Shown here: positions 1-12,112 of the stretch, piece after piece
Numbering within the stretch: the first letter of the stretch is position 1
Layout of the letters: the number at the start of each line of letters is the position of its first letter
Assembly: GCA_035236585.1 (NCBI GenBank)
Contig: CP141132.1
Location: 46,317,880-46,381,879 of the forward strand
Length of the DNA stretch: 64,000 nt
Source: Warburgia ugandensis
Taxonomy: Eukaryota; Streptophyta; Magnoliopsida; Canellales; Canellaceae
Reading direction: 5' to 3'
Made by a program: the position numbers and the translations under genes
The notes under the pieces: model-generated
Told to the model about the DNA's origin: nothing
The model's input: the letters and a program-made list of their open reading frames with translations, nothing else
Database searches by the model: none

Positions 1-1
1 A

Positions 2-92
2 ATATAAGGCATATCATCATGCCATATCATATAAGGCATCTCATAATGCCATCATATAAGCACCATAGTGCATCAAATATAAGGACTATTAT
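2..92. repeat. short degenerate tandem repeat
   Basis: Units of about 22-28 bp, each starting ATATAAG, followed by variants of GCATCTCATAATGCC. About three to four imperfect copies lie inside the LTR fragment at the left edge. Confidence 0.5.
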
Positions 93-1931
93 GCATGCAA
101 TTAAAATCCGTACAGTGCTCTTGGATAACTGCTCAGTAATCCACCTATACCATTCTCAGTGGAGATTATAATATGCATGTTCGCATGGGGGGGACCATGG
201 CTGTCATAGTGGTGGCCTTCCCATTATTGCCCCACCCGACTTTTAGCACACATAGTGCATGATATCCATAACATAATAAATTTCGGAGAGCTGGTGGCCA
301 AACCCTCATAACTCTCCTAGCATAGCATCCTTAGGCCTATGCCTATCTAAAACAAAACTCTCAGGCCTCCATGCCTAGATGTAAAATAATCATAATAGCA
401 GGCAATTTGCCTATTTATATATTTCGTAACAAGAATAACATCCTCACTTATTTGGTGATAACCCACCAAGGATGTATCATATAAACCTAAACTCATACAT
501 CATCAATACAGACATGGTATCCATGTACCATAAACATAATTTCATAATTCACATACATGATGTACAAGGCATAAGCATCAATTATAACATACAATTCTTT
601 TAATTAGCATTATTTTCAACATTACAATTTAAAGCATGTCGAATATCAATCATACCATTTTAGTTTCATAACATCCATAATTAGAAATAAGATCATGTTT
701 AGAACATGCATCTTATTATTTAGACATGCCGTCTTAAATTTCCACCTACTTTGTGTGACACGTTTACCAGATTCCACTAGCTTTAATCGCCCTCCTCTTT
801 ATGATCGACCACGTGTGCTTCAATCTATACAATGCATAAAAACTCTTTTCTTAATACATTCACATACACAGAGATATTTAGATTTAATTATGATCATAAT
901 TTTAAGAATCCAATGCAATCCAAGGCCTGGATCATCATTATCGAATCTTTCCATGGACGATCAAGACTCATGTGAGTTGATCGGGGCTTTTGTGGATGTC
1001 TGTCCTTAGTTTAGGGTTGAGATCTATGGTTGGATCTGTGTGGACATTTAAATTGTGTTTTCCATCAGATTAAATGGTCAAATTTAACTAATTTAAGGGT
1101 GTACATTGGTCGGATAGACCACTTCCAACTTTGAATTAATGATCAAAACTCATCTGTGGGGTCTGATCGTCGATCTGACGTCAACAAGTCACTGTTTAAA
1201 TGGTGATAGATCAGACGACTGAGGTTCTAGCTAGGTTTTCATCCAAATTACAATATTCTAGTCACATCCTAGCTAATTTAGGGTCATAGGTTTCATCCGT
1301 GTTGTCTGATCATCTATTAGACACTGCAAAAATACTATGTGAACAATACCCGATCAAATAGCTGAGATGGTCCGATCTGTTTGTGGTCAATTTACATCTA
1401 AATTCATTAATTCCTCCTATATTATAGTAATTTCAGGTATGTTTAATTCATCTATGATGCCTGATTAGCGATCAGACATCAAGTTTTTACTATATGAACA
1501 GTACCCAATCGAACAGTTGAGATCGTCTGATTGGTCTTATAGTCTAAATTGGCAATCTGAGTTGATTTTAAGGTTTACCACCCATGTATCTACCTATCCA
1601 TAAACTTAGCTTAAGAAATGGATGGTTGGATCGTCCTTAAATTTAGATCTAGGATTGAAATTCACGGATTTAACAAATTTCACCAAATTAAGAATAGGGT
1701 TTTGTAGATCTTACCTAAAGGAGGTGTGACTGTGTTTTTCCCCTTCCTAGGCATGTTAGATTAGCTTCGATATGCCATGAAATGCTCCATCCCTAGCTGC
1801 GTGCACTGTTACCCTCTCAATGTAGCTTTGATTCTCCTCCAATTGCAATGGGATCAAAGGGCTTTTGATCGCCCCCTATTGTGGAGTGAAATGGGCGGCC
1901 AGATTAACCATCTAAGCTGCCATTTTTCTTG

Positions 1932-2108
1932 GTGTGGCCTTCCTTTTTCAACAATGAAAATCCCCCAAAAATTTCCTTTTCTTCTTTTTCTCAGGTGGGC
2001 TTGCACTTCTCCGGTGTGCAGGTCGGCCTTCCACCTCCCTTCCTCTCTTCTCCTTCCTCTTCCCTCTTCTTCTTCTCTTCTTCCCTGTTTTCTCTTTCTC
2101 CCCTTGGG
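1932..2108. repeat. pyrimidine-rich tract
   Basis: Strongly CT-biased stretch with runs of TCTTCC and CTTCTT inside the left-edge LTR. Open frames here on both strands have repetitive composition (Ser/Leu/Phe one way, Arg/Lys/Glu the other) and are not treated as genes. Confidence 0.6.
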
Positions 2109-2447
2109 TTTTCCCATTTTTGTCGAGTTTGGGAAACAAACCTAATGTCTATTTCTCATTTTACTTAAGTGGGGGGTGCCATTAGAAATGTGGCCCCCTC
2201 CACTGAGTTATTTAACTCATTTCTTTTTTCCTTTTCTTTTTATATATTTAACCTAAAATGATTGTGTTTTTTCCTCATCATTCTACTTAGCCTAAGTTCA
2301 GTCAATGTGCAAGATTGTTATGCACCTAACACCTCATCACCATCGGACTCGCATTTCTACAAGTGGGGGCCACTGGTAAAATTACTAAAATACCCTTTCA
2401 TAAGAAAATTACCATTTATTTATCCGATCTCCAATTTCAGCAAACAT

Positions 2448-2942
2448 AGTGACGTTGAATCCCTTAGCTTGCCACCTTCTCTCATGGCTTATATAGCTAA
2501 GGTAGCTTAAGTGGCTTCTATGCAAAGGTGGTGGGAATGCATGGCTTACTTCATGGGCCCACTTTGGCCATCTTTAGTTTCTTTGATCGCATCCATTACT
2601 GGTCCACAAGATGATCTTGGAATTTGGTTTCATATTGAAGTGGTGATTTTGAGGTTTTGACTCGATCTTTGGATCTTGCTCTTCAATTTCCTCCCGATTG
2701 ATTTCGACCATCAGATCACCATCTTACTTCCTACAAAAAGTGAAAAAACCCTAATTAAATCCTCAAAAATTATGATTAATCACATAATTACCTTGGATTA
2801 GCTTTTGGACCTACAAATTTTGCTTCATTAGGTCAAATGCATTTGCTATGAGTTTTGGTCTAAAAAATCTAATTTACCCCTATGAGTTGTAACACATGGG
2901 TAACTAATTGGGTGGTTCTTATGCAAAATTAAAAAATTATCA
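2448..2942 (-). mobile_element. Athila-type LTR fragment
   Basis: Matches the first 500 bp of the LTRs of elements A, B and C in reverse orientation, for example about 48000-48477 and 58690-59174. The right end reads TTATCA on the plus strand, so the LTR starts TGATAA on the minus strand. No purine tract lies outside that end, so this looks like the 5' terminus of an element running left. The left side is joined to the Del/Tekay-like LTR at about 2443-2450. Confidence 0.7.
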
Positions 2943-3739
2943 AGTAGTAGTTGCTAGCATTATCCACTCCTCATGCTATATAAGAAGGAACAAGGATGGA
3001 AGTAGAGGGAAGCAAGTAGAGAGAAGCAAGGAGAGGAAGAAGAAGAGGAGTTGGAGGGAAGAGAAAATCTCCTTTCCTTTTTTAGTCCACTAGTGTAGCA
3101 AGCACTTTGTTTTACTATTTTTTTAGAATTTTATTTAATTTCTCCTATGTAAGATCTTAAAGCAAAGAAAGAAAGTTTTCATTGAAAGTATCTCTCTCTC
3201 ATCTATTTTTAAGCTTCCAACCATAGCATAACAAGGAAGTGTTATTGCTTTATTCCACCTATTCTGACTGATATTCTAGCTTCCAAATGCTATGAATGAC
3301 AGTGAGTTATAGGCTAAATCTAATAAAGGACAACCTAAAACCAATTTCTCTAGCATTCCCTTGAATTATTTTCTTTAAAAGAGGAAAAGAAAGTAGGGAA
3401 AAATTCAGGTTTTTCCAACTGTTTCACTACTGCTGCCCTATAGGTGTGCAGTAATAGAGCTTTGGATTTCTCCTTTGCTTACATTTATTTTGGTGTTGAA
3501 TAATGATCTAAACCATTGATAATGCTCTCATCTGACCTAGGAATAAGTGGAATGAATTGCTCCTAGGGAGGATCAGAGTAGAGTAAGAGATCTTCATCCC
3601 AGTCTTTTGTTTCTTACTCTAATTATAGCAGAAAATAGATTGTTAGAATTTTCTTATGCCAGTCAGGTTTTTGTTTATGTTTTAATGATCTAAACAATTG
3701 GAAATATTATCCTAAATCATAGGAAGAATTTTCCATTGG
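2943..3739. other. unassigned sequence between elements
   Basis: No coding sequence recognised. A TATA-like CTATATAAG lies near 2975-2984, followed by a purine-rich AGAGAAGCAAGGAGAGG stretch and short CT runs. The arrangement resembles a plant LTR or promoter region, but I saw no matching second copy, primer site or terminal repeat. It should be the left flank of element A's insertion site, continuing at 30074. Confidence 0.3.
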
Positions 3740-3744
3740 TTTTC
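3740..3744 (+). repeat. target duplication TTTTC, left copy (A)
   Basis: TTTTC directly precedes the LTR start of element A. The same five bases follow its 3' LTR at 30069-30073. Confidence 0.6.
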
Positions 3745-4139
3745 TGATACGTGTTTAATTTTTCATAAATACAACCCAATTAGTACTCATGTGTTACAAC
3801 TTATAGCATTAAATTAAGATTTTTAGACCAAAACTCAGAACACATGCATTTTTTACCTAAGGAAGAAGTTTTTTGATATTTTGTAGGTCTAGAAGCTAAT
3901 CTAAGATAAGTATGTGTTTAACCATATTTTCTAGGATTTAATTAGGGGTTTTCACTTTTTGTAGGAAGTAAGAGGGTGATCCAATGGCCAAGATTGATTA
4001 AGATGAAAATTAAAGATCAAGATCAAAAGATAGAGTCAAAGCCTCAAAATCACCAATCCAACATGAGATCAAGGGAAATATCATCTTATGGACTAGTAAT
4101 GGTTGGATTAAAGGAGCTAAAGATGGCCAAAGTGGGTCC

Positions 4140-4400
4140 ATGAAGTAAGCCATGCATTCCCACCACCTTTGCCTGGAAGCCACTTAAGCCACCTTAGCCA
4201 TATAAGCCATGAAAAAAGGTGGCAAGCTACGGAATTCAGGACAAACCATACAAGCCACTCAAGCCAAGGGTTGAAGTCAAGATAACAAGCCAAGGAAGCT
4301 TCCTAAGCTAGCCATGTGCTTAGCCAATGAAGCCTTCAAAGTAGGCCATCTAAGACATCAAGCTAAGCTAAATGGAAGGCTTGGATAGGAGGAGATTCAA
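4140..4400 (+). repeat. AAGCCA-word cluster in LTR
   Basis: Many irregularly spaced copies of AAGCCA, AAGCTA and TAGCCA. The same block recurs in the other Athila-type LTRs: 27840-28080, 33540-33770, 45390-45600, and reversed at 47860-48070 and 58560-58770. Confidence 0.6.
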
Positions 4401-4773
4401 GAGAGTTATCCATGAGTTGTTTTGAGGATAATTAAGGGAAGAATTATTAAAATGAGAGGGCATGTGGACTAATGGGATAAGAGCAACCAATTTTTAGAGT
4501 GTTTTCCACTTTAACCCACTTTTTCCTTAATTTCCACCTCACCCTTAAGATTCACTATGAATTTCCAAAACTCTCACTCCTTCCACCTCTTAGGAAACTT
4601 TTTAACCAGCCAAGTATCTCCACTAACACCTCCTATCCCTTTCCCATCTCATTCCCACCCACTTTCCTAATTGAAGTCTACCCTCTTTCCCCCATCCTAC
4701 CCCTTCAATTTGATCTTCTTTAATCCCCACCACACATTAATATTAGGTACCCTAGAAAAAATAGCAGAAGTTT

Positions 4774-4780
4774 TATAAAA
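4774..4780 (+). promoter_or_regulatory. candidate TATA box, element A 5' LTR
   Basis: TATAAAA about 1.03 kb into the LTR, kept at 28462-28468 in the 3' LTR. It is the best candidate for the U3 promoter; transcription would start some 30 bp downstream. No transcript evidence. Confidence 0.45.
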
Positions 4781-5266
4781 GCTCAACCAAACTTAAGCAA
4801 AAGGAGGACTCTTACAAAAGAAAAAAGATACCTCCCCCATTGGGAAGGATAGCCCTCTTCCTAGGGCATCAAGTTACTCTCTTTTGCTTTGGATTTCTGT
4901 TGTTTATGTGAAGTTACTATTTTCCTAAGGTGGGAGGCACTTCTTCAAGCTATTCCATACTTGATTTTAGTCCATTTGCATCTCCTTCCAAGGTTATCTC
5001 ATTCCTCCTCTTCGCTTGCTTGATCTTAGTGTTATTCATGCCATCTTTTGCCTTGTTTTCCTTCATCTTTATTTGTTTTTAAACTAAGATTTGAGTCTGG
5101 TTTTCCCTTGGAGTGATAGCCAAGGGAAGTCATCTAGATTTGGTTGCTTAGCTTCCATTGATTGTTGGCATAGTTTTGAATAGGATCCCCCCTTGATTTC
5201 ATGCACACATATTCATGAGTGAATGTTGGAACAATTACAAAAGAGTTTGGCTTGTAATTGAGGAGT

Positions 5267-5271
5267 GATTT
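5267..5271 (+). repeat. target duplication GATTT, left copy (array)
   Basis: GATTT precedes the TG start of the Del/Tekay array and recurs at 21221-21225. The empty site is preserved once at 29019-29023 in element A's 3' LTR. Confidence 0.9.
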
Positions 5272-7362
5272 TGTAACAATCGTAAATTTTATGTCATTTT
5301 TTGTGTTAGATTATAATTTTGATGGAGAGAAAATTAGAATTTAATTCCATGAAAATTGAGTTTCATGAAAATAACTTCCTTGTAAACTTAGAAATTGGAC
5401 TTGAGACTATCAAATTTAGAATGTAAGCGTCAATATGAATCCTATGACACTAATTTTGTGCAAAATGGAGATCAGGATTGAAAAGTTCAAAAGTTTTACT
5501 AGATTATAGGGGCCAAAATTGATAACGGCACCCCCCTGTTTTGTTATTTGTAGGATGCAATGCATGAAACAGGGTTTGACACAAGGAACAAGGGAAAACT
5601 TTAAGGACTCTTACCATAGCGCCCCTTCCCTCTTTAGGCATCGGCACTGGCAATTATCTCTGATCGCTAATGCACAAGTTACCCATCCCCGGGTAGACGC
5701 CATTTACCGGCAACCTCAGCTCCTTCTGATCTTATCTACGAGCACTCTCAGACCCATTCTTGGGTAGCTCTCCATCCACTGATGCACACAAGGACCTTCC
5801 TGAGGAAGATCTTCATTCCCGAGGTGATCTTGACGGTCGGCATCTCCTCTCTTTCCTTCCCTTCTTCCCCATACAGATTCATGTTCGATTGCAAATCCAC
5901 AAACCCCAAAACCTTTGTTCTTTCTCCCATCAATGCCCGAAGTCTTCTCTGGGTGGACAACCCCATACAAACACTAGCATAGCCAGACTTTGGATTGGCC
6001 AACATGCATAATTTTTACCCGTTTTCCCCCTCTCCTCTATTAGGGTTTACCTTACATGGCTGGCCGACATGCCATCATGCATGGGTCCACACTTGAAACC
6101 TAGATCCACATGGATTCCCCCTCTGTGGGTTCATCGTCATCGACAACTTAAGTTTTCCCCCTCTAGATCTGATTTTTCAGCACCACACAGGCTGACCATG
6201 GTACCCATCTTTCCCCTCTATCCTCCTTTGATGATCTTCAACTAGATCTAGTGAGTAGGTTATGAGATACCAGAAAACCCTCTCTATTTTTTTGTTCAAC
6301 CAACAACTTAGCCAGCCCAAGGGTGGTCAGTGAGCCAGGACCTCATCCCATCTCCCTCTATCCATTCTAGCTTGGATCGGGTGGTGACTAGGACTAGAGG
6401 CCACCTGATCACCAACATCTTCCACCTCTCCCCTGTGTTTCACAATTCAGGCAGGTTTGAGAAGAGTTGCCTCACTAAGTTAACTCACCCTAACTCTTTT
6501 TTGGAGAGTGGAGTTGACTTAGCTAACCCTAGTAAACCTTTGAACTTTGACCTACAATTCTAGCCAATCTAGGAAGGATTTCAGAGATCTGAGAGTACCC
6601 TCTCAATCCTTGTGATGCGATGAACAAAACCTATCTTCCCAATGTTTGATCAGGGATGATTCGACTGCCGATTTGACTAGACCATTGATCAAACTTTAGA
6701 TCATCTGATCTGAGATGATCTAAAGCTATATTTTATATCTAAATTGTCCATTATGATCCTCAAGAAGTGTAGATCAAGATCCATACAATATATATTTTGG
6801 ATATGAAATATCTATGAAGATGATTTAGCCAATCTTGATCAATGACTGGGATCACCTAAAGATCCAGGTATGAAATTGGATCCATTTGATGATCTAAACC
6901 ATTTAGAAATCTTAATTTGATTAATTGGTTAGAATTACTAAATTATTATGTGATTTAGGACAATTAGGTGAAATTTTTTTATTATATCAGCATGGATAAT
7001 ATAGACTAGGCATAATTGAAGTGACCGGTGGATGATCCAACCAAGCAAATAGCTGAGTGTCATTCAAATTGACTAGTACAAGGTAAGGTTACTATCTTAA
7101 TCATTTGATGAGTTGATTTGATAGTAATTAAATATGATTGAACATGGAATTCATATAATAATGCTCGATACATTGATTCAAATGATAAATTACCTAAGAT
7201 TGATAAGATCTGAGCCTAATAGCTCTAAAATTGGCATTGGTGTAACTAAGAAGAAGAATCAAATGATTATGAGTGGGGCCGATTGAGTATGATTTGAATT
7301 ATCAGCTATTTAACATGGATCTCACCTTGAGATTTCATGATTGGAAAACATTGGATAGTCTT
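5272..7362 (+). mobile_element. array LTR1, 3' half deleted
   Basis: Aligns with the first 2.05 kb of LTR2 (9093 to about 11145) and LTR3 (17245 to about 19327). Shared landmarks include the CCCCTTCCCTCTT block, CTCTATTAGG, and the GATC-dense part around 6640-6900. It ends within TTGGATAGTCTTAA, where it joins internal sequence. The remaining 1.9 kb of LTR and the first 2.4 kb of internal region are missing. Confidence 0.85.
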
Positions 7363-8907
7363 AAGGTTGTGTTAACATTTCCTTGAAGGCAATATGATAC
7401 TTGTCCAATGTAAAGAGTCCTCCATGTTAGTGTAATAGTGGATGATAGAGAGCAACCATAGATTGAGCACACGAATGGTGTATGAGAATCCATAACCTTT
7501 CCTAAGGAGGTTTTCAGATTTTTAGCACGAAATATTGATTTGGAATCAGACATGTGCCATTTCCCAAGATGCCATACAAGATGGCCCTTGCTGAGCTAGG
7601 AGAGTTCTAGCTACAAAAGTTAAATGACAGTTTTTTCAACTTGGGTGATCTCCAAGGGATGCGTTGGCCTTCTTCTTGAAAAGAGAGATAGACCCTTACT
7701 ATTTTGAATAGATTCATTTGTGTTGTAATGCAACAATGGAGAACTGATATTATCTATCGTGTATTGATAATCTTTTTTATCCACACTGGTTGATGCATGG
7801 TGTTTGTGGAGATTGATTTGAGGTATGATTACAATTGGATGAGGATTGTGGAGCAAGACATATCTAAGATGATTATTCTAACTAATTATGATTATTACTA
7901 GTTTTAGGTAATATTAATTGGGGAAATCAATACATTGACAGTATGTATGGATATGTTGGGCTAAAATTTAAAGGTTACTTGGATGAGTCATGATTATGTT
8001 AGTGGATAATCTTTTTGTATATTCCATGACTTGGAGGAGCACAAGAAATCCTTGTACGTTATTTTAAGTATCTGAAAGACTCAACTTTTGCTATGAATGT
8101 GTGTGAGTATAAATTAAGGTCAAAGAAGGTGAATTTTATTGACTGCAATACCTCTATTGATAGAGAGACAGTTTATAGACACTGTGATGAATTGGGATTG
8201 GCCAAGCTAGTGACTAAGGTTGATAGTTTCCCAGTTAGGTGAATTGCTATTGCTAGATTATCATGGTCCCAAAGATAGCAGTGACATGGATACTATTTTA
8301 TATTACATATATAAGCTTGATTTCTTATGAGATGAGAGGTGTAACAATGATGTATGCTTAGTATGAAACCATTTCTTATGAGTAATAAAAAATGGATTTA
8401 CGACTTATGCTCATGAGTAGTGGATGAGGGTGGCCTAAGAGGGTGACCAATGAGGGCAGGTGTAAGAGGCACTGGCAGGCTTCTAGGTGACAAGCTTGTA
8501 GGAGGTAAGCTTCTAAGTACTCATAGTATGATCATGTTGTAGACTAATTTTGTTTGGCATGGATTGCCTGTTGATGAGCAAATATGTTCTAGTTTTGATT
8601 AGCATACATATTACCTATTCCTGAGTTGATTTGATATGGTTTAATTGGTATACATTGCCCATAGGTGAGATAATATGCTTTGAGATGGATTTGGCATAGA
8701 ATTGCCTATATGTGAGTCGAGGAACTTCAATTTTGTTGATATGGTGATTTACTTGTACTGAAGTTGTAAACAACGATTAACTCTTAGATGAGAGTTGTGT
8801 TATGCTAATTGTTTGATATGAGGTTATGACGTGTTCTAACCATAATATGAGTTAGTTGATTTGAAATAGTTGAAATAGACATTGGGTTATACATACATAC
8901 ATGCATA

Positions 8908-8926
8908 TATATATATATATATATAT
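8908..8926. repeat. (AT)n microsatellite
   Basis: Short AT dinucleotide run in internal 1. A related run lies at 17060-17078 in internal 2. Confidence 0.8.
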
Positions 8927-9079
8927 AAGTTGCTATCTGAGGGGATGACATGGTGTGGAATTGTTTATTGACATGGACTCTAGAATTATTGGTACAATCT
9001 GTAGATCTTGTGATATAGAAATGTGTTTTAGAATTGTTAAAGAATAACATGGAAAGAATTTTGGGGACAAAATTCTTAT

Positions 9080-9092
9080 AAGGAGGGAAGGA
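9080..9092 (+). promoter_or_regulatory. polypurine tract before LTR2
   Basis: AAGGAGGGAAGGA immediately before the TG of LTR2, preceded by TTTTGGGGACAAAATTCTTA, a context typical of Del/Tekay elements. It would prime plus-strand DNA synthesis. Confidence 0.8.
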
Positions 9093-11883
9093 TGTATAGA
9101 CCCTAAAATTTGCGTCATTTTCTATGTATTAGATTATAATTCTAATGGAGAGAAAATTAGAATTTAATTCCATGAAAATAGAGTCCTTGTAAACTCAAAA
9201 ATTGGACTTGAGACTATCAAATTTAGAATGTACTATTCGATACAAATCCAATGACACTAACTTTGCACGAAATGGAGATAAGCACTAAAAATTTCAAAAG
9301 TTTTAATAAATTAGAGGGGGCCAAAATTATAACGATACTCCCCTTATTTTGTCAGTTGTAGGAAGCAATGCATGAAACAGGCTTTGACGAAGGGAATAAG
9401 GGAAACGCCTAATGACTCATACATCACAGCCCCTTCCCTCTTCAGGCTTCCACACTCGTGATTGTCTTCAATTGCTAATGTGCAAGGTACCCTTCCTCGG
9501 TTAGACGCCATTCATTGGCAATTGCAACTCCTTCCGATCTCCTCTATGATCATACTCAGACCCATTCCATGGGTAGCTCTCCGTTCACCAGTGCACATAA
9601 AGCCTTTCCCTGGAAGATCTCCATTCCGAACGTGATCTTGACTGCCAACATCTCCCCTCTTTCCCTCTCTTCTTTCCTGGACAAATTCTTATTTGTTGAA
9701 AAATTCGCAAAACCCAAAAGCTCTGTTCTTTCTCCCACCAGTGCACAAAGTCTTCTCCAAGAAAACAACCTCGTATGGTAAAGGACATAGCCAGCCTTTG
9801 GACAGGTCGACGTGCTCAATTTCTACCCATTTTCCCCCTCCTCTATTAGGGTTTCCCACTCACGGCCGGCTGACATGCTAGCATGCATGGGTCAATGCCT
9901 GAAACACAGATTCGCATAGATTCCCACTTTGTGGGTTCTTCATTGTCAAAAAGTCGAGTTTTCCCCCTTCAGATTAGATTTTCTAGCACCACATAGGTTG
10001 GTCATGGTACCATTCTTTCCCCTCTATCCTCCTCTAATGATTGCCGGTAGATCTAGTGAGTAGGTGATGAGTTACTTGAAAACCTCTTCATTTTTTCATT
10101 CAACCACCAGCTCAGCTAGGCTAAGGGTGGCCGATGAGCAAGGACCACATCCCATCTGCCTCTATCCATTCCAACTTGGATCAAGTAGTGATTGGGCCTA
10201 GAGGCCACCTGATCACCACCATCTTCCACCTCTCCCCTGTGTTTCATGGTTCAAGCATGTTGGAGATGAGTCGACCCGCTGAGTTAACTCAACCCAACTC
10301 CTTTTTGGAGAGCTGAGTTACCTCAACTAACCCTAGTAAACCCTTGAACTTTGACCTGAAATTCTGGCCAATCCAGGAAGGATCATGGAGATCTAAGAGT
10401 ACCCTTGCAATCCCTGTGATGCAAGGAACAAAACTCATCTTCCTAATTGTTGGTCAAGAAAGATTCAACTATTGATTTGACCATACCATTGATAGGACTT
10501 CAGATCATTTGATTTGAGATGATCTAATGTTATATTTTGGATCTAAATAGTCCATTATGATCCTTAAGAAGTGTAGATTAAGATCCATACAAGATATTTT
10601 GAATCAGAAATATCTATGGAGATGATTTAGTTGATCTTGATCAACAACTAAGATCAACTGAAGATCCAGGTATGAAATTTGATCCAATTTGATGATTTGA
10701 ACCATTTAGAATTCTCAATTGGATTAATTGGTTAGAATTACTAAATTGTTATGTGATTTGGGGCACTCATGTGAAGAATTTCAATTAGATCAGCATGGAT
10801 AATTGAGATTGGCCAAATTTGAGGTGATTGGTAGATGATTTGACAAAGCAAACAGCTGAGGGTCATTCAAATTGACTGGTACAAGGTAAGTTACTCTCTT
10901 AATCATTTGATGAGTTGATTTGATAGTAATTAAATATGATTGAACATGAAATAAATATAATAATTCCCAATAAATTGATTCAAATGATAAATTACCTAAG
11001 ATTGATGAGATCTAAGCCTAATAGCTCTAAAATAGGCATTGGTGTAATTAAGAAGAGGACCAGATGATTATGCTGAGTACTGTTTGAATTATTAGCTTTT
11101 TAGGGCGGACCCCACCTTGAGATTTCCTGACTAGAAAACATTGGATAGTCTCAAACATGATGTATTAGGATGCGAAAACATAATGTCGTGTAATTAAGAA
11201 TCTAAGTTAGACAAATTGGATTCTGAGTATGACTGAATGTGATATGTATCTAGGTGATGGGACTATGGTGGACTGTGCTAGAGTTGGGTTTGCCTGAATT
11301 GGGAGGTACAGACGAGTAGTACATCGTTTAAGGTGGGTATTACATTTAGTAATTTCCTTGATTTCATGGATCATGACATATCATTTCAAAACCTTAAAGC
11401 ATGAGTTTTACACCCTATCATGTTTTCATGAGAATAACTTCATCATACCTGATTGATATTATGACGTCTTGCTTCACATGATTTATATTTTGTTTCCATT
11501 TATGACTGATGATATATTAGCATGTCTTTTCACTTGATCTTCTTGAGATCATTTACACATGGGAATTTATATGATTTATTGCATTTTTTTGCTATTTTAT
11601 GATGGGTGTTTTTGCCCAATGGATGCTATGCTAGGAGGGTCGTAGGGTTGACCACCCGCCCTTTGAATTTACATATTATAAACACTAGCCTAGATATATG
11701 GGCAACTATGCATGTTTTGTGGTAACCATGGGCAGGCCCCCCATGCATGTCTGATCGATTCCCATGCCTTGACGGACATTAGTCTCCTGTTTCAATGTTA
11801 ATAGCAAGCAGCAGTGGTTTATATGCCGAAGTAGTTGTCTTTGCAGCATAACAATCCATGCTCTTATTTTGTATGTTGATGTT

Positions 11884-12112
11884 GTATGGATATATTGGGC
11901 GAAGCCTATGTGGGCAGCCAGATGTGGGCGGGCCTACTCGTTGAATGAGCTACTTGGTGTATGTATTGATATATTGGGTGAAGCCTATGTGGGCAGGCTG
12001 ACGGGCTGAGTGAGCTACCTGGTGTGTGTATTGATATATTGGGTGAAGCCGATATGGGCGGTTAGATGTGGTGGGCCTAGGGACTGAGTGAGCTAACTGG
12101 TGTACGAGCTAT
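11884..12112 (+). repeat. tandem subrepeats in LTR2
   Basis: Three units starting GTATGGATATATTGGG or GTATTGATATATTGGG at 11884, 11963 and 12028. Spacing is 79 bp, then 65 bp. Each unit contains GAAGCC and ends near GAGCTACCTGGTGT. Confidence 0.8.

Larger units (their letters stand above)
1..2442 (-). mobile_element. Del/Tekay-like LTR fragment, off left edge
   Basis: The reverse complement of about 100-420 matches the interior of the long LTRs elsewhere in the window: the block with TGCTAGGAG, CCACCCGC and TTATCCGAG near 40430-40640, and the equivalent near 11620-11830. GATC-dense sequence at about 1020-1650 and a block near 2180-2400 resembling the early part of LTR E agree. The LTR reads right to left. 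Its 3' end lies outside the window. Its expected TGTA start is not visible near 2442, so that end is probably truncated or diverged. Reading frames inside it are short and match nothing I know. Confidence 0.6.
3745..5271 (+). mobile_element. element A 5' LTR, first part
   Basis: Begins TGATACGTG and aligns throughout with the 3' LTR from 27439, for example GTTACAACTTATAGCATTAA in both. Interrupted after GATTT at 5271 by the Del/Tekay array; the remainder resumes at 21221. Confidence 0.9.
7363..9092 (+). pseudogene. array internal 1: reverse transcriptase remnant and 3' region
   Basis: Collinear with 15541-17244 of internal 2. At about 7560-7610 a degraded frame shows the PKMPYKMALAEL block, corresponding to the conserved proline-rich stretch before the catalytic core of chromovirus reverse transcriptase. 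Further pieces of the domain run to about 8245, with many stops. From about 8250 to 9079 the sequence is the non-coding 3' region, with an (AT)n run at 8908-8926, and ends in the purine tract before LTR2. No RNase H, integrase or chromodomain follows. Not functional. Confidence 0.7.

Noticed and set aside
1777..2145. Open frame of 122 codons and overlapping frames on both strands
   Set aside because: Lies in a pyrimidine-rich part of an LTR; repetitive composition and no domain. Treated as chance.
5760..6011. Overlapping open frames on both strands around 5716-6011, 9515-9819 and 17754-17981
   Set aside because: They recur at the same position of LTR1, LTR2 and LTR3 but are broken differently in each and match no protein; an LTR feature, not a gene.
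11884..12112. Spaced repeats considered as a CRISPR-like array
   Set aside because: Units are contiguous 65-79 bp tandem copies with no unique spacers, inside a plant LTR.
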